This document shows, one piece after another, positions 1-6,417 of a stretch of DNA of 19,421 nucleotides (within the stretch, counting starts at the first letter, position 1; every line of letters begins with the position of its first letter). The stretch covers positions 625 to 20,045 of the forward strand of contig PQAN01000080.1 in assembly GCA_003105285.1 (NCBI GenBank). Reading direction: 5' to 3'. The translations under genes were made by a program, and so were the position numbers. Origin of the DNA: Methylocystaceae bacterium. GTDB taxonomy: Bacteria; Pseudomonadota; Alphaproteobacteria; Rhizobiales; Beijerinckiaceae. The notes beneath the pieces are model-generated. The model did not search any database and was not told the DNA's origin. It worked only from the letters and a program-made list of their open reading frames with translations.

Positions 1-804
1 GCGCAACGCCGCATCGGCGAAAAAGACGTGGCCGCGGTGATAGCGGCCGAGCGCCGCGACGACGTCGCCGAGCGCCGCGTTCTCGAAGATCAGCGATCCG
101 TTCCGCCAGGACGTGGCGCGCGCGAGATCGACGGGGCGCGGCGGCTGCGCCGCGCCGCCTTCCCCATAGGCGCTCTGCTCGCCTTCCGTAACGACGACGG
201 TGCGCCCGCCGCTCGCGACCGCGACGCGATGCTCGCCGACCGCGACGCTCACGCGATCTTTCTCCACCGAGACGTCGAAGGCGGTGCCGAGTGCCGTCAC
301 CGAGCCGCCGGCCGCCTCGACGACGAAAGGACGCGAGACATCCGCCGCGACGTCGAACCAGGCCTGCCCCTCGAGGAGGACGAGACGCCTCTCTCCGGCG
401 CCGTAGCGAAGGGCGATCGCCGATCTCGAGTCGAGCTGGACGCGCGAGCCGTCCTCCAGCGTGACGAGCTTGGTTTCGCCCGGACCGGCGTAATGATCCG
501 ATCGCAGGAACATCGACAGATCGTCGAAGAAGACGAAGGCGACGATCAGCGCCGCCGCGATCGCCGACAGCGTCGCGGCGAAAACTCTGCCCCGGGCCTC
601 CGGCGCCGGCGGCCCGAAATCCATCGCCGCCAAGCGGCCGTATATGTCCGAAATCTCGTCATAGGCGGCCCGGTTCGCCGGATCGGCGACGAGCCAGGCC
701 TCGAAAGCGGCCTGCTCCCCCTTGGACGTTCGGCCCTCGTTTCGTCGCATCAGCCAATCGATGGCGGCGTCGCGGGCGCTCTGTCTTTCCTTTTCTTCGT
801 TCAT
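1..804 (-). CDS. FecR-family anti-sigma/sigma-regulator protein (partial, C-terminus beyond window)
   Basis: Transmembrane regulator that relays outer-membrane TonB-receptor occupancy to the partner ECF sigma factor. Translating the minus strand from the ATG at 804 gives 268 uninterrupted codons running off the window start. Residues about 14-50 form the cytosolic DUF4880-type domain (IDWLMRRNEG, then FEAWLVADPANRAAYDE). A single membrane segment follows at about 76-92 (ATLSAIAAALIVAFVFF). The periplasmic FecR domain starts near residue 107 with GETKLVTLEDGSRVQLDSRS and includes the family motif GTAFDV. The gene begins 137 bp downstream of the sigma factor in the same orientation, the usual fecI-fecR order. 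A TonB-dependent receptor gene would be expected next, outside the window. The family assignment is firm, but the transported ligand cannot be told from this sequence. Confidence 0.93.
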   Translation of the reverse strand, partial: MNEEKERQSARDAAIDWLMRRNEGRTSKGEQAAFEAWLVADPANRAAYDEISDIYGRLAAMDFGPPAPEARGRVFAATLSAIAAALIVAFVFFDDLSMFLRSDHYAGPGETKLVTLEDGSRVQLDSRSAIALRYGAGERRLVLLEGQAWFDVAADVSRPFVVEAAGGSVTALGTAFDVSVEKDRVSVAVGEHRVAVASGGRTVVVTEGEQSAYGEGGAAQPPRPVDLARATSWRNGSLIFENAALGDVVAALGRYHRGHVFFADAALR

Positions 805-941
805 CGCGACGATCGTCCAAGGAGTGCCGGCGCGCGGCTTCTACCGTTTTCCATCCGCGGAGCGGCGAGAACGGCCGGCGCTCCAGGCGTCATTATATTC
901 GACGCGCAGACGCGGCAAAAAGGAGGTTTCTCACGCGCCAT

Positions 942-1442
942 TCAGTCGAGGGCGGCCCTGCAGCGCTGAAAAGCGAGACGCACGTGCTTTTGCGCCATAT
1001 TCGTCGAAATGCCCAGCCGTTTCGCGATCTCGGAAGGCGGCAGTTTCGCCGAAATATACAGGACGAAGGCCTCGCGGCAACGCGGCGGGAGCGCGTCCAC
1101 GGCCTCGCGGAGGAGGCGCGATTTCTCGTCGGCCTCGAGGCGCGCGCCGGGCGACGCCTCTTGCGAAGGGGCGTCTTCCGGCAGTTCGCCGAACGTGAGG
1201 CAATTCGCCTCGACCTTGCGGCGGCGGACGAAATCCCTCGTGAGGTTGATCGCGATCTGTTGCAGGAAGGCCGGCGGATCGGCGACGGCCTGGTAGTCGT
1301 CGCGCCGCAGCGCGCGAACGAAGGTCTCCTGCAGCAGATCGGAGGCGTCGTCCGGACCGACCCGGCGCCTCAGATAATTGAATAGATCGCGCTTGTTGCG
1401 CAGGAAGAGATCGCGGAGAAAAGTCGATTTCTGATCTGGCAT
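942..1442 (-). CDS. ECF RNA polymerase sigma factor, FecI family
   Basis: A 166-residue extracytoplasmic-function sigma factor that directs RNA polymerase to a small regulon, usually the adjacent receptor gene. Region 2 is seen in the N-terminal half: LFNYLRRRVGPDDASDLLQE followed by TFVRAL. Region 4 with its helix-turn-helix is at the C-terminus: LPPRCREAFVLYISAKLPPS, then EIAKRLGISTNMAQKHV. The frame is open further upstream, but the ATG at 1442 is chosen because a GGAAG ribosome-binding site (RC of 1449-1453) lies 6 bases before it and the protein then has the normal family length. It is followed by a FecR-type gene on the same strand, so the pair forms a cell-surface signalling module. 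Cognate promoters cannot be identified here. Confidence 0.93.
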   Translation of the reverse strand: MPDQKSTFLRDLFLRNKRDLFNYLRRRVGPDDASDLLQETFVRALRRDDYQAVADPPAFLQQIAINLTRDFVRRRKVEANCLTFGELPEDAPSQEASPGARLEADEKSRLLREAVDALPPRCREAFVLYISAKLPPSEIAKRLGISTNMAQKHVRLAFQRCRAALD

Positions 1443-1566
1443 GGTCGGCTTCCGACGGCCGGTAGAGCCCCGCCGAGCGGAAAGTCGCTCGCCGCACAGG
1501 CTTTTCTGGAGGCGCGGATATGAACGGCCGCTCCGCCCGGGGAGGGCGGAGAATTGCTCGTGAGGA

Positions 1567-1977
1567 TCAGGAGATCGACGGAGGCGCGCGCGACGAGCAA
1601 GAGGCTTGCCGAGCGGGGCGCGACGTCGTGATGGCGCAGAGCGGCCAACCAGACGCCGCATCGGACCGCGGCGCCAGGACGAGGAGGACAGACGAGAAGA
1701 GAGCGACGGCTTTCGCCGCCTCGTCGTCGCAGCCGACGACGCATAGAGCGCAGTGATGGCGCCCGCTCGGCTGCGCCGGCGAATGATCGTCGCCGGCCTG
1801 CGATCGACACATCTCGGCGGCCGAAACGACGGAGCGCGTTTCGCTCACGTCCCCGAAATCGACCCATCCATTCGCGGACAAGACGAAAAAGAGCGTCTGC
1901 AAGAGCAGAAACGCAACAATTCCACTCGCCGTCGATGAGCGTGCCGTTCGAGGAAAACCGAGCCCGAATGTCGTCAT
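1567..1977 (-). CDS. small Cys/His-rich membrane-anchored protein, DUF2946-like
   Basis: Predicted protein of 136 residues from the ATG at 1977. A more upstream ATG at 2025 is also open, and neither has a strong ribosome-binding site. A basic N-terminus is followed by a hydrophobic segment (GIVAFLLLQTLFFVLSANGW) that would act as a signal or membrane anchor. Next comes a His/Cys cluster (HHCALCVVGCDDE) that could bind metal, and a second hydrophobic stretch (AVALFSSVLLVLA). Small proteins with a HxxCxxC-type cluster (DUF2946) often occur beside TonB/FecI metal-uptake genes, which fits this position 124 bp upstream of the sigma factor. The family link is from motif resemblance only. The C-terminal 30 residues are rich in Ser, Arg and Pro and look poorly constrained. 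Confidence 0.5.
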   Translation of the reverse strand: MTTFGLGFPRTARSSTASGIVAFLLLQTLFFVLSANGWVDFGDVSETRSVVSAAEMCRSQAGDDHSPAQPSGRHHCALCVVGCDDEAAKAVALFSSVLLVLAPRSDAASGWPLCAITTSRPARQASCSSRAPPSIS

Positions 1978-2263
1978 TTGGAAACGGTCGGCAATAAACG
2001 AAGGCTCGTCAAGAGCAAAATTCATGACCGAAGGGCTCGCGATCGGCCCCACCGACCGGCCGGGGCCGCCATCCGAACGTCTCATAGATATCGGAACTCG
2101 CGCAAGCGCGTTCGGAGCGCGCAACCGGGCGCTGGACCAGCACGTTCAGCGAACAAATTCCACAGATTTTCCATGGGTGGAACGCGCATGTTCCAGCGTC
2201 GTTCTACGCTGAGGTGCGCAGATCGCAGGATGTCGGCTTTCAGGATACAAATAAAATCATCGG

Positions 2264-2318
2264 TTTAATGGTGGGCGGCACAGGGATTGAACCTGTGACC
2301 CCTCCCGTGTGAAGGGAG
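2264..2318 (-). repeat. attL core: 55-bp tRNA-Val 3' fragment (direct repeat copy 1)
   Basis: Identical base for base to 16679-16733. It contains the tRNA-Val(CAC) sequence from the anticodon stem through the T arm, acceptor strand and CCA, plus three bases beyond. It lacks the D arm and the 5' acceptor strand, so it is not a functional tRNA. It marks the left boundary of the integrated element and lies 170 bp from the integrase start. The identity begins exactly at the anticodon stem, the usual crossover place for tyrosine integrases that use tRNA genes. Confidence 0.93.
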
Positions 2319-2444
2319 ATATGAGGAATATTCTCCGCTATTCCGGTATATTCTGTCCTATGACAACAGACTGTTTTTTCGCCTGTTTCATAGTCTGTTC
2401 CTGTTGACTGCCTATTCCAGCCTATTCCCCGATTTCCGATTTTG

Positions 2445-2463
2445 TGGTGACTCTGTGGTGACT
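2445..2463 (+). repeat. integrase arm-type site, left (two GTGACT boxes 11 bp apart)
   Basis: The 19-bp sequence TGGTGACTCTGTGGTGACT occurs here and again at 16619-16637, near each end of the element and inside the att cores. Each copy holds two GTGACT boxes one helical turn apart, which is the layout of integrase arm-binding or excisionase sites. This copy ends 25 bp before the integrase start codon, so binding could also control int expression. The functional role is inferred. Confidence 0.6.
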
Positions 2464-2487
2464 CGTTTTCTGAAGGGAGCGGTTGCC

Positions 2488-3777
2488 ATGCCGAAATTGA
2501 CGAAGCGCGTCGTCGACGACGCCGAACCGAAGGCGGCGGCACATTTCATCTGGTGCTCGGACTTGAAGGGCTTCGGCGTCCGCATTCATCCGACCGGGCG
2601 GCGGACCTACTATGTCGACTACAGGAACCGCGACGGCGGGCGGAAGAGGATGAAGCTCGGCGACCACGGGCCGCTCACATGCGAGGAAGCGCGCAAGCTA
2701 GCAATGAAGACGCTCGGCGGCGTGGCGCTAGCTGGTGATGATCCTTTGACCGAACGCCAGACGCGGCGCAATTCGCTGACCGTCAAGGAGCTTTGCGCCG
2801 ACTACATGGCCGCAGCCGAGAAAGGGCTGATCTTCGGCAAGAAGCGCCAGCCGAAAAAGCCCTATACGATTGTCCAGGATCGCGCCCGAATAGATCGCCA
2901 CATTGCCCCATTGCTCGGGAAGAAGCTCGTCAAGGAATTGACGCGGGCCGACGTGGCCAAATTCATCCGAGACGTGACGACCGGCAAGACGGCCGTCGAC
3001 ATGAAGACGGAGAAGAAGCGCGGTCGCGTCATTGTTCGCGGCGGGGCAGGGACGGCGGCGCGGGCGGCGAACTTCCTGGGATCAATTCTGACATGGGCGG
3101 TTCATGAGGAGATTATCGAGAGCAATCCGGCTCATGGCGTGAAGCGCCAAGCAGATCGGAAGCGGACCCGCCGGCTCACGCCAGAAGAATACCGCGCGCT
3201 TGGCGACGCGCTGCGGCAGGCAGAAGACAATCGCGAGACTTGGCAGGGCGTCGCGGGAGCCCGGCTCCTGGCGCTCACGGGTTGCCGACTGGGCGAGATC
3301 GTCAAGCTCCGCTGGTCCGAGGTAAACGACGCGGGCGGATGCTTTCGCCTCGAGGACACGAAGGAAGGCGCGTCGACTCGCCCGATCGGCCGGCCGGCGC
3401 TGGACCTTCTGTCCGGCCTCGAGCGCGTCGAGGACTCGCTCTACGTCCTGCCGGCCGCGCGCGGCGAGGGGCATTTCGGCGGGCTGTCTGGCGCATTCGA
3501 GCGGCTGGTCGAGCGCGCGGGCCTTGAGGGCGTGACGCCTCACACGATGCGCCATTCATTCGCATCGGTCGCGGCCGATCTCGGCTTCGCGGAATCCACC
3601 ATCGCGGCCATGCTCGGCCACGCATCTGGAAGCGTAACGAGCCGCTACGTCCATCACCTCGACGCCGTGTTGATCGCCGCTGCGGACAAGGTGGCGCGGG
3701 CGATCGAGAGCTACATGACCCGGGCCGAGGCGAAGGTTGTCGCCATGCCGAAGCGCGGGAGGAAGGGCGCGGGCTGA
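2488..3777 (+). CDS. int: tyrosine-type site-specific integrase (P4-type, DUF4102 arm-binding domain)
   Basis: A 429-residue DNA recombinase that would insert and excise the element at the tRNA-Val gene. The N-terminus (MPKLTKRVVDDAEPK, then GFGVRIHPTGRRTYYVDYR) is the DUF4102 arm-binding domain. A SAM-like core-binding domain follows at about residues 97-220 and the catalytic domain at about 230-420. The catalytic residues are present: R267 (TGCRLGE), K292 (EDTKEG), H352 and R355 (HTMRHSF), H378 (LGHAS) and nucleophile Y387 (SRYVHH). The frame is open from 2404, but the ATG at 2488 is chosen because GAAGGGAG precedes it by 9 bases and it gives the usual MPKLT start. It lies just inside the left att core, as expected. 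The C-terminal tail after residue 410 is basic and of unknown role. Confidence 0.96.
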   Translation: MPKLTKRVVDDAEPKAAAHFIWCSDLKGFGVRIHPTGRRTYYVDYRNRDGGRKRMKLGDHGPLTCEEARKLAMKTLGGVALAGDDPLTERQTRRNSLTVKELCADYMAAAEKGLIFGKKRQPKKPYTIVQDRARIDRHIAPLLGKKLVKELTRADVAKFIRDVTTGKTAVDMKTEKKRGRVIVRGGAGTAARAANFLGSILTWAVHEEIIESNPAHGVKRQADRKRTRRLTPEEYRALGDALRQAEDNRETWQGVAGARLLALTGCRLGEIVKLRWSEVNDAGGCFRLEDTKEGASTRPIGRPALDLLSGLERVEDSLYVLPAARGEGHFGGLSGAFERLVERAGLEGVTPHTMRHSFASVAADLGFAESTIAAMLGHASGSVTSRYVHHLDAVLIAAADKVARAIESYMTRAEAKVVAMPKRGRKGAG

Positions 3778-4091
3778 AAATCGAATTTCGGAGTCTGTGG
3801 CCGCTACCCCTGCTACTCCCGCTACCCGGCGCGCCGAAAAAATTTCCGCGAAAGCGCCCTTTGCGATACCCTCAAAACCCTCAAAACCTCCCCCGACGTG
3901 CTCGCGCTGTGGACTGAGGCGACGAAGAGGCCGGCGGGCGCGCCTGAAGGAAACCGCAATGCGGGGAAGGGAGAAGAGCCTGAGCAAGAAACAATCGTGG
4001 ACATTGTCCACAATTGTTCGCCGGAGCGCCCAGATGGCAACAGCGCCGCCGCCGGTCTCCGCAAGCTACAAAAATCTGCGGCGGAAGGCTG
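3778..4091. other. low-complexity inter-operon region with repeats
   Basis: The gap between int and the leftward DUF1640 gene. It holds, in order, a GCTACC-type triplicate at about 3801-3830, the tandem CCCTCAAAA at 3869-3886, and a 25-bp near-perfect inverted repeat at 3993-4017. The inverted repeat has arms CAATCGTGGAC and GTCCACAATTG around ATT. A decayed-looking reading frame also crosses the region and is listed separately. Related sequence in inverted orientation lies near the right end of the element (about 16492-16600). I see no intact gene. Confidence 0.5.
3898..4090 (+). pseudogene. possible remnant of a small phage/plasmid-type protein gene
   Basis: In the frame of 3898 the translation reads KRPAGAPEGNRNAGKGEE, then TIVDIVHNCSPERPDGNSAA and AGLRKLQKSAAEG. 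This resembles the N-terminal part of small proteins found in alphaproteobacterial mobile elements (APEGNxNAxK, then a short Ser/Ala-rich segment and a Leu/Arg-rich helix). After about 4090 the frame runs into sequence antisense to the DUF1640 gene, so any homology ends there. There is no ATG with a good ribosome-binding site; GTG at 3898 is the first possible start. I rate this as a likely truncated remnant rather than a working gene. The family resemblance is from memory and weak. Confidence 0.3.
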
Positions 4092-4370
4092 TCACTTTAC
4101 AAATTTGAACGCCGCGAAGATGAAACCGCCGAGCGCAACCTGCGTCACGACGAGCCAGCGCAGAATATCGACTTTGAGATTAGCGGCTGTCGTCTCGATC
4201 TTCGCCTCGAGCCTAACCTCGACATCGCGCAAATCGGATTTCGTCGCCAATTCCTGGCTCGTCGCTTCGGCGAAAGCCTCGGCGGCAGCCGTGGCCTGCG
4301 CTTGCGTGAATCCGCCGGCTTCCAGCTTGCGAACGAATTTCAAGGTGTCGAAGGCGACGGCGGCGCTCAT
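4092..4370 (-). CDS. DUF1640-type coiled-coil membrane protein
   Basis: A 92-residue protein. The N-terminus (AFDTLKFVRKLEAGGFTQAQ, then an Ala/Glu-rich helix) and the middle (ATKSDLRDVEVRLEAKIETT) form the amphipathic coiled coil typical of DUF1640. The C-terminus holds one membrane segment (WLVVTQVALGGFIFAAF) with a short basic tail. The start codon overlaps the stop of the upstream repressor gene by ATGA at 4367-4370, and AAGGAA precedes it, so the two are translationally coupled. Bacterial DUF1640 proteins have no settled function. Pairing with an immunity-type repressor suggests a role in lysogeny or maintenance, for example membrane-linked sensing or exclusion, but that is conjecture. 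Confidence 0.85.
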   Translation of the reverse strand: MSAAVAFDTLKFVRKLEAGGFTQAQATAAAEAFAEATSQELATKSDLRDVEVRLEAKIETTAANLKVDILRWLVVTQVALGGFIFAAFKFVK

Positions 4371-4660
4371 GGGAATTCCTTGTCCGAGCGTTCAGACAGA
4401 ATATGGCCCGGCTGCGCCTTCACGTCCAGCGCGGCGCCTTTCGTCAACCTAACGCCCGCCCCGCCGCCGTTCTCGGCGATGAACTCGACGCCGGCGGCCT
4501 CGAGGGCGCGTTGAAGCACGTCCAAGGTCGCATTTCGCGGCTGAGACGCGCTTGCTTCGAATTGCCTAACAGTCACGACGCCGACTCTCGCCGCTTCGGC
4601 GAGTCGTTGCTGTGACCAGTCGAGAAGAGCGCGCGCGGCGCGGCATTGGGCGGGATTCAT
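4367..4660 (-). CDS. XRE/Cro-type HTH transcriptional repressor
   Basis: A 97-residue DNA-binding protein and the probable master repressor of the element. The N-terminal helix-turn-helix spans about residues 6-60 (MNPAQCRAARALLDWSQQRL, then AEAARVGVVTVRQFE). It is followed by VLQRALEAAGVEFI, a dimer-type helix and strand common to short XRE regulators. It is transcribed leftward, divergent from the long rightward series starting at 4838, as immunity repressors usually are. A TATGAT -10-like hexamer (RC of 4672-4677) ends only 11 bases before the ATG at 4660, so its own mRNA may be leaderless. There is no peptidase or ligand domain, so induction would not be by LexA-like self-cleavage. An antirepressor from a helper phage would fit a satellite, but this is inference. 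Confidence 0.85.
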   Translation of the reverse strand: MNPAQCRAARALLDWSQQRLAEAARVGVVTVRQFEASASQPRNATLDVLQRALEAAGVEFIAENGGGAGVRLTKGAALDVKAQPGHILSERSDKEFP

Positions 4661-4712
4661 GATGATTTTTTATCATAATGCGTATGAAAACACCAGAACC
4701 ATCGAAAAAAGC

Positions 4713-4741
4713 TTGATACGTCCTAAATCATCGATTAACAT
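4713..4741 (+). promoter_or_regulatory. candidate rightward early promoter (TTGATA-17-TAACAT)
   Basis: TTGATA at 4713-4718 and TAACAT at 4736-4741 are separated by 17 bases, a sigma-70-like spacing. The candidate lies in the divergent region between the repressor and the first rightward gene at 4838. A 21-bp palindrome begins 4 bases downstream and would cover the transcription start. It is predicted from consensus only. Confidence 0.45.
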
Positions 4742-4744
4742 CTT

Positions 4745-4765
4745 ATCTGTCGTTTTTCGACAGAT
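4745..4765. promoter_or_regulatory. operator-like palindrome ATCTGTCG-N5-CGACAGAT
   Basis: A perfect 8-bp inverted repeat around a TTTTT spacer. It sits just downstream of the candidate rightward promoter and 80 bp from the repressor start codon, so it is a natural binding site for the repressor. A second, AT-rich palindrome (ATGAT-N5-ATCAT, 4662-4676) overlaps the repressor's own -10 and start region. A transcript hairpin is also possible, but no T-run follows, so a terminator is unlikely. Confidence 0.5.
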
Positions 4766-4837
4766 CACACGGAGCAGCCACGCCGCAGCCCCCCGCTCAT
4801 GCGAACGCTCGCGGCTTGCCAGAAGGAGGACAACATC

Positions 4838-5071
4838 ATGCCTGCCGATAAGAAGCTCGCGTTTCCCGACCAGAAATCGCTTACTTCTGCGCTCTACCGT
4901 ATCAGCGGCCTCGTCGATGCCGTGTTTGCGATCTCAGAAACGAATGCCGCCGAGCAAATCGCCGATGGCGCAATGGACGGCGTCCAGTCCGCGCTCAAAC
5001 GTGAGGTGGAAGACCTGCTCGAGGCCGCCGAGGCGGGGGAAATCATCGTCAATTCGAGCAAGGGGGAATGA
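4838..5071 (+). CDS. hypothetical small acidic protein, first gene of the rightward series
   Basis: A 77-residue protein starting MPADKKLAFPDQKSLTSALY. The ATG at 4838 is chosen over an upstream one at 4799 because AGAAGGAGGA precedes it at ideal spacing, the strongest ribosome-binding site in the element. The sequence is mostly helical and acidic in its second half (EVEDLLEAAEAGEIIV), with no cysteine, membrane segment or domain I recognise. The stop overlaps the next start region, so it is co-transcribed with 5074-5598. As the first gene under repressor control, it could be a regulator or an interference function, but the sequence itself does not show this. Confidence 0.8.
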   Translation: MPADKKLAFPDQKSLTSALYRISGLVDAVFAISETNAAEQIADGAMDGVQSALKREVEDLLEAAEAGEIIVNSSKGE

Positions 5072-5073
5072 TC

Positions 5074-5598
5074 ATGGCGAAGACCGACAGCAAGGCCACT
5101 CCTGCAGGCGTCAAGGACTGCCACGTCGCAGCGCTCGGCGAAGAGTTCATGCGCTTTATTTTGATCCGTAGCGCGCTCGATCAGGCTCACACCAAATCGA
5201 AGGACGAAGTTGAAAGAACTCACCTCGACAGCCTAGCTGAGAACAACAGAGCTTTCATGGCGGGGGTGAAGGATCGCGCGACCTATTTGCAGGCGGAAAG
5301 CGCGAATGGCGCGCTGCTTCAGCTCGGATTCGTCGCGGATTTTATCGACGATCTTATGGGGCGTGTCGAGGACTGCGGCGATGATGGTCTCCAAATCGAA
5401 GCGGCGATCCACCGCCTTCTGCATTCCATTGCGAGTTTCATCGAGAACACGAGCTCCGCGCGGCGCCAGGAAACTGGCGCGGACTATTTCCTCGACCGCC
5501 GCTTGAGTCCCTTCGTGAAGCTCGGAGAGGCGGCGAGGATCGCGGCCGAGGCTTCCGAGCGTGAGCCGCGAGCGGCCGATGGGTCGCGAAGTTCATGA
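5074..5598 (+). CDS. hypothetical helical protein
   Basis: A 174-residue protein beginning MAKTDSKATPAG. Two in-frame ATGs exist, at 5068 (overlapping the previous stop as ATGA) and 5074. The latter is preferred because GGGGG at 5062-5066 is 7 bases upstream of it. The body is largely alpha-helical (FMRFILIRSALDQAHTKSKD, then GALLQLGFVADFIDDLMGRV) with an Arg/Ala-rich tail. No catalytic motif or membrane segment is evident and I do not recognise the family. Its stop overlaps the start of the next small gene by ATGA at 5595-5598. Confidence 0.78.
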   Translation: MAKTDSKATPAGVKDCHVAALGEEFMRFILIRSALDQAHTKSKDEVERTHLDSLAENNRAFMAGVKDRATYLQAESANGALLQLGFVADFIDDLMGRVEDCGDDGLQIEAAIHRLLHSIASFIENTSSARRQETGADYFLDRRLSPFVKLGEAARIAAEASEREPRAADGSRSS

Positions 5599-5771
5599 CC
5601 ACGCCCGAACCCTCCCTCGCCGAGGCGCGCCGGCTGCTCGCGCGCTTACGGTTCAATCTCGCCGTGTTCGTCTTGTGGCTCTGCTTCATCATCAACTCGC
5701 GAGCCATTCCGGCGCCCCTGGTGCGATGGGCGGCCGAGGCGGCCCTCGAGAAGAGGGAGCAGCGCCCGTGA
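5595..5771 (+). CDS. 58-residue single-pass membrane protein
   Basis: A short gene whose ATG overlaps the preceding stop as ATGA, implying translational coupling. The protein starts MTTPEPSLAEARRLLARLRF, continues with a hydrophobic helix (NLAVFVLWLCFIINS, about residues 21-35) and ends in a charged amphipathic tail (WAAEAALEKREQRP). The basic N-terminal part suggests a cytosolic N-terminus. It is the last gene before a strong terminator (5781-5815). It could be a holin-like, exclusion or anchoring peptide, but a single membrane helix of this size does not decide between these. Confidence 0.65.
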   Translation: MTTPEPSLAEARRLLARLRFNLAVFVLWLCFIINSRAIPAPLVRWAAEAALEKREQRP

Positions 5772-5780
5772 ACTTGCATT

Positions 5781-5815
5781 GCCGCCGGGGCCGATCGCTT
5801 CGGCGGCGTTTTTTT
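5781..5815 (+). terminator. rho-independent terminator
   Basis: A 7-bp GC stem (GCCGCCG 5781-5787 and CGGCGGC 5801-5807) around a 13-base loop is followed by a run of seven T at 5809-5815. It ends the early unit 4838-5771 and separates it from the regulator at 5899. Leakage or antitermination could link the two units. Confidence 0.85.
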
Positions 5816-5831
5816 GTTTATGTGCCGAAAA

Positions 5832-5891
5832 AACCTCTTGCGTTCAACAAGAGGTTGTCGCTACACCTACCTCTTGCCATCAGCAAGAGGT
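5832..5891 (+). promoter_or_regulatory. tandem inverted repeats (AACCTCTTG-N7-CAAGAGGTT, twice) covering the SD of the next gene
   Basis: Four segments alternate: AACCTCTTG (5832-5840), CAAGAGGTT (5848-5856), ACCTCTTG (5869-5876) and CAAGAGGT (5884-5891). Each adjacent pair forms a perfect hairpin or dyad with a 7-base spacer, and the centres are 36 bp apart. The last segment contains the ribosome-binding site (AAGAGGTGA) of the gene starting at 5899. The site can be read as two operators for a dimeric regulator. It can also be read as an RNA switch in which segment 2 pairs with 3 instead of 1 with 2 and 3 with 4, freeing the SD. Confidence 0.7.
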
Positions 5892-5898
5892 GAAAATC

Positions 5899-6369
5899 AT
5901 GGCTGTCACTCCGAAATTGACCACTTCCGCCGCCTGTCGTGTCGCCCGCATCGACCGCGATCGTCTCAATGAGCACATCGCGGCCGGGCGCTTCGGCTGC
6001 GCGCCCGACACGATTCCCGGCCGGGCTCGTCTGTTCGACCCGGACGACATGATAGCGCTGTGGCTGTTCAGAGAACTGATTGGCGACGGGTTGGACGTGA
6101 CGCGCGCTGGCGCGGCCGCGTGCGAGGTTGCCCGCGTTGCGCGCCAATATCCTGACTCCAATACGATCACACTGATCGAGGATTACTTCGTTCCGCCAAC
6201 GTTCCACGCGCTCCCCACATCCCAGGTCGCCAAGCCCGAGGAGTGGGACACCATTGGGCATGGCGGGGTGGATGTTCGCAAGGCGACGACATTCAATATC
6301 TCCAAGACGCGCAAGTTGATCGCTCATTACACCGAGGAGGAACGCTCCATCATCGGCGAAGCCGACTAA
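5899..6369 (+). CDS. MerR-like HTH DNA-binding regulator
   Basis: A 156-residue protein. Residues about 6-75 look like a MerR/AlpA-type winged helix: LTTSAACRVARIDRDRLNEH, then RARLFDPDDMIALWLFRELI. In this pattern the first helices and the R-x-F-D-P-D-D wing precede a helical extension. The remaining half (DVTRAGAAACEVARVARQ onward) has no domain I recognise. The ATG at 5899 follows AAGAGGTGA, which is buried in a hairpin (5869-5891). Placed alone after a terminator and under two dyads, it is a good candidate for an autoregulated switch between integration/excision and replication. Its targets are unknown. Confidence 0.75.
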   Translation: MAVTPKLTTSAACRVARIDRDRLNEHIAAGRFGCAPDTIPGRARLFDPDDMIALWLFRELIGDGLDVTRAGAAACEVARVARQYPDSNTITLIEDYFVPPTFHALPTSQVAKPEEWDTIGHGGVDVRKATTFNISKTRKLIAHYTEEERSIIGEAD

Positions 6370-6417
6370 TCTGGCGCCCTGCGCCGGTTTCTCCTTATCG
6401 ACCTGAGGATCATCCAC

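Noticed and set aside
2264..2318. A second tRNA-Val gene at the left end
   Set aside because: Only the 3' 50 nt are present; the D arm and 5' acceptor strand are missing, so it is an attachment-site relic.
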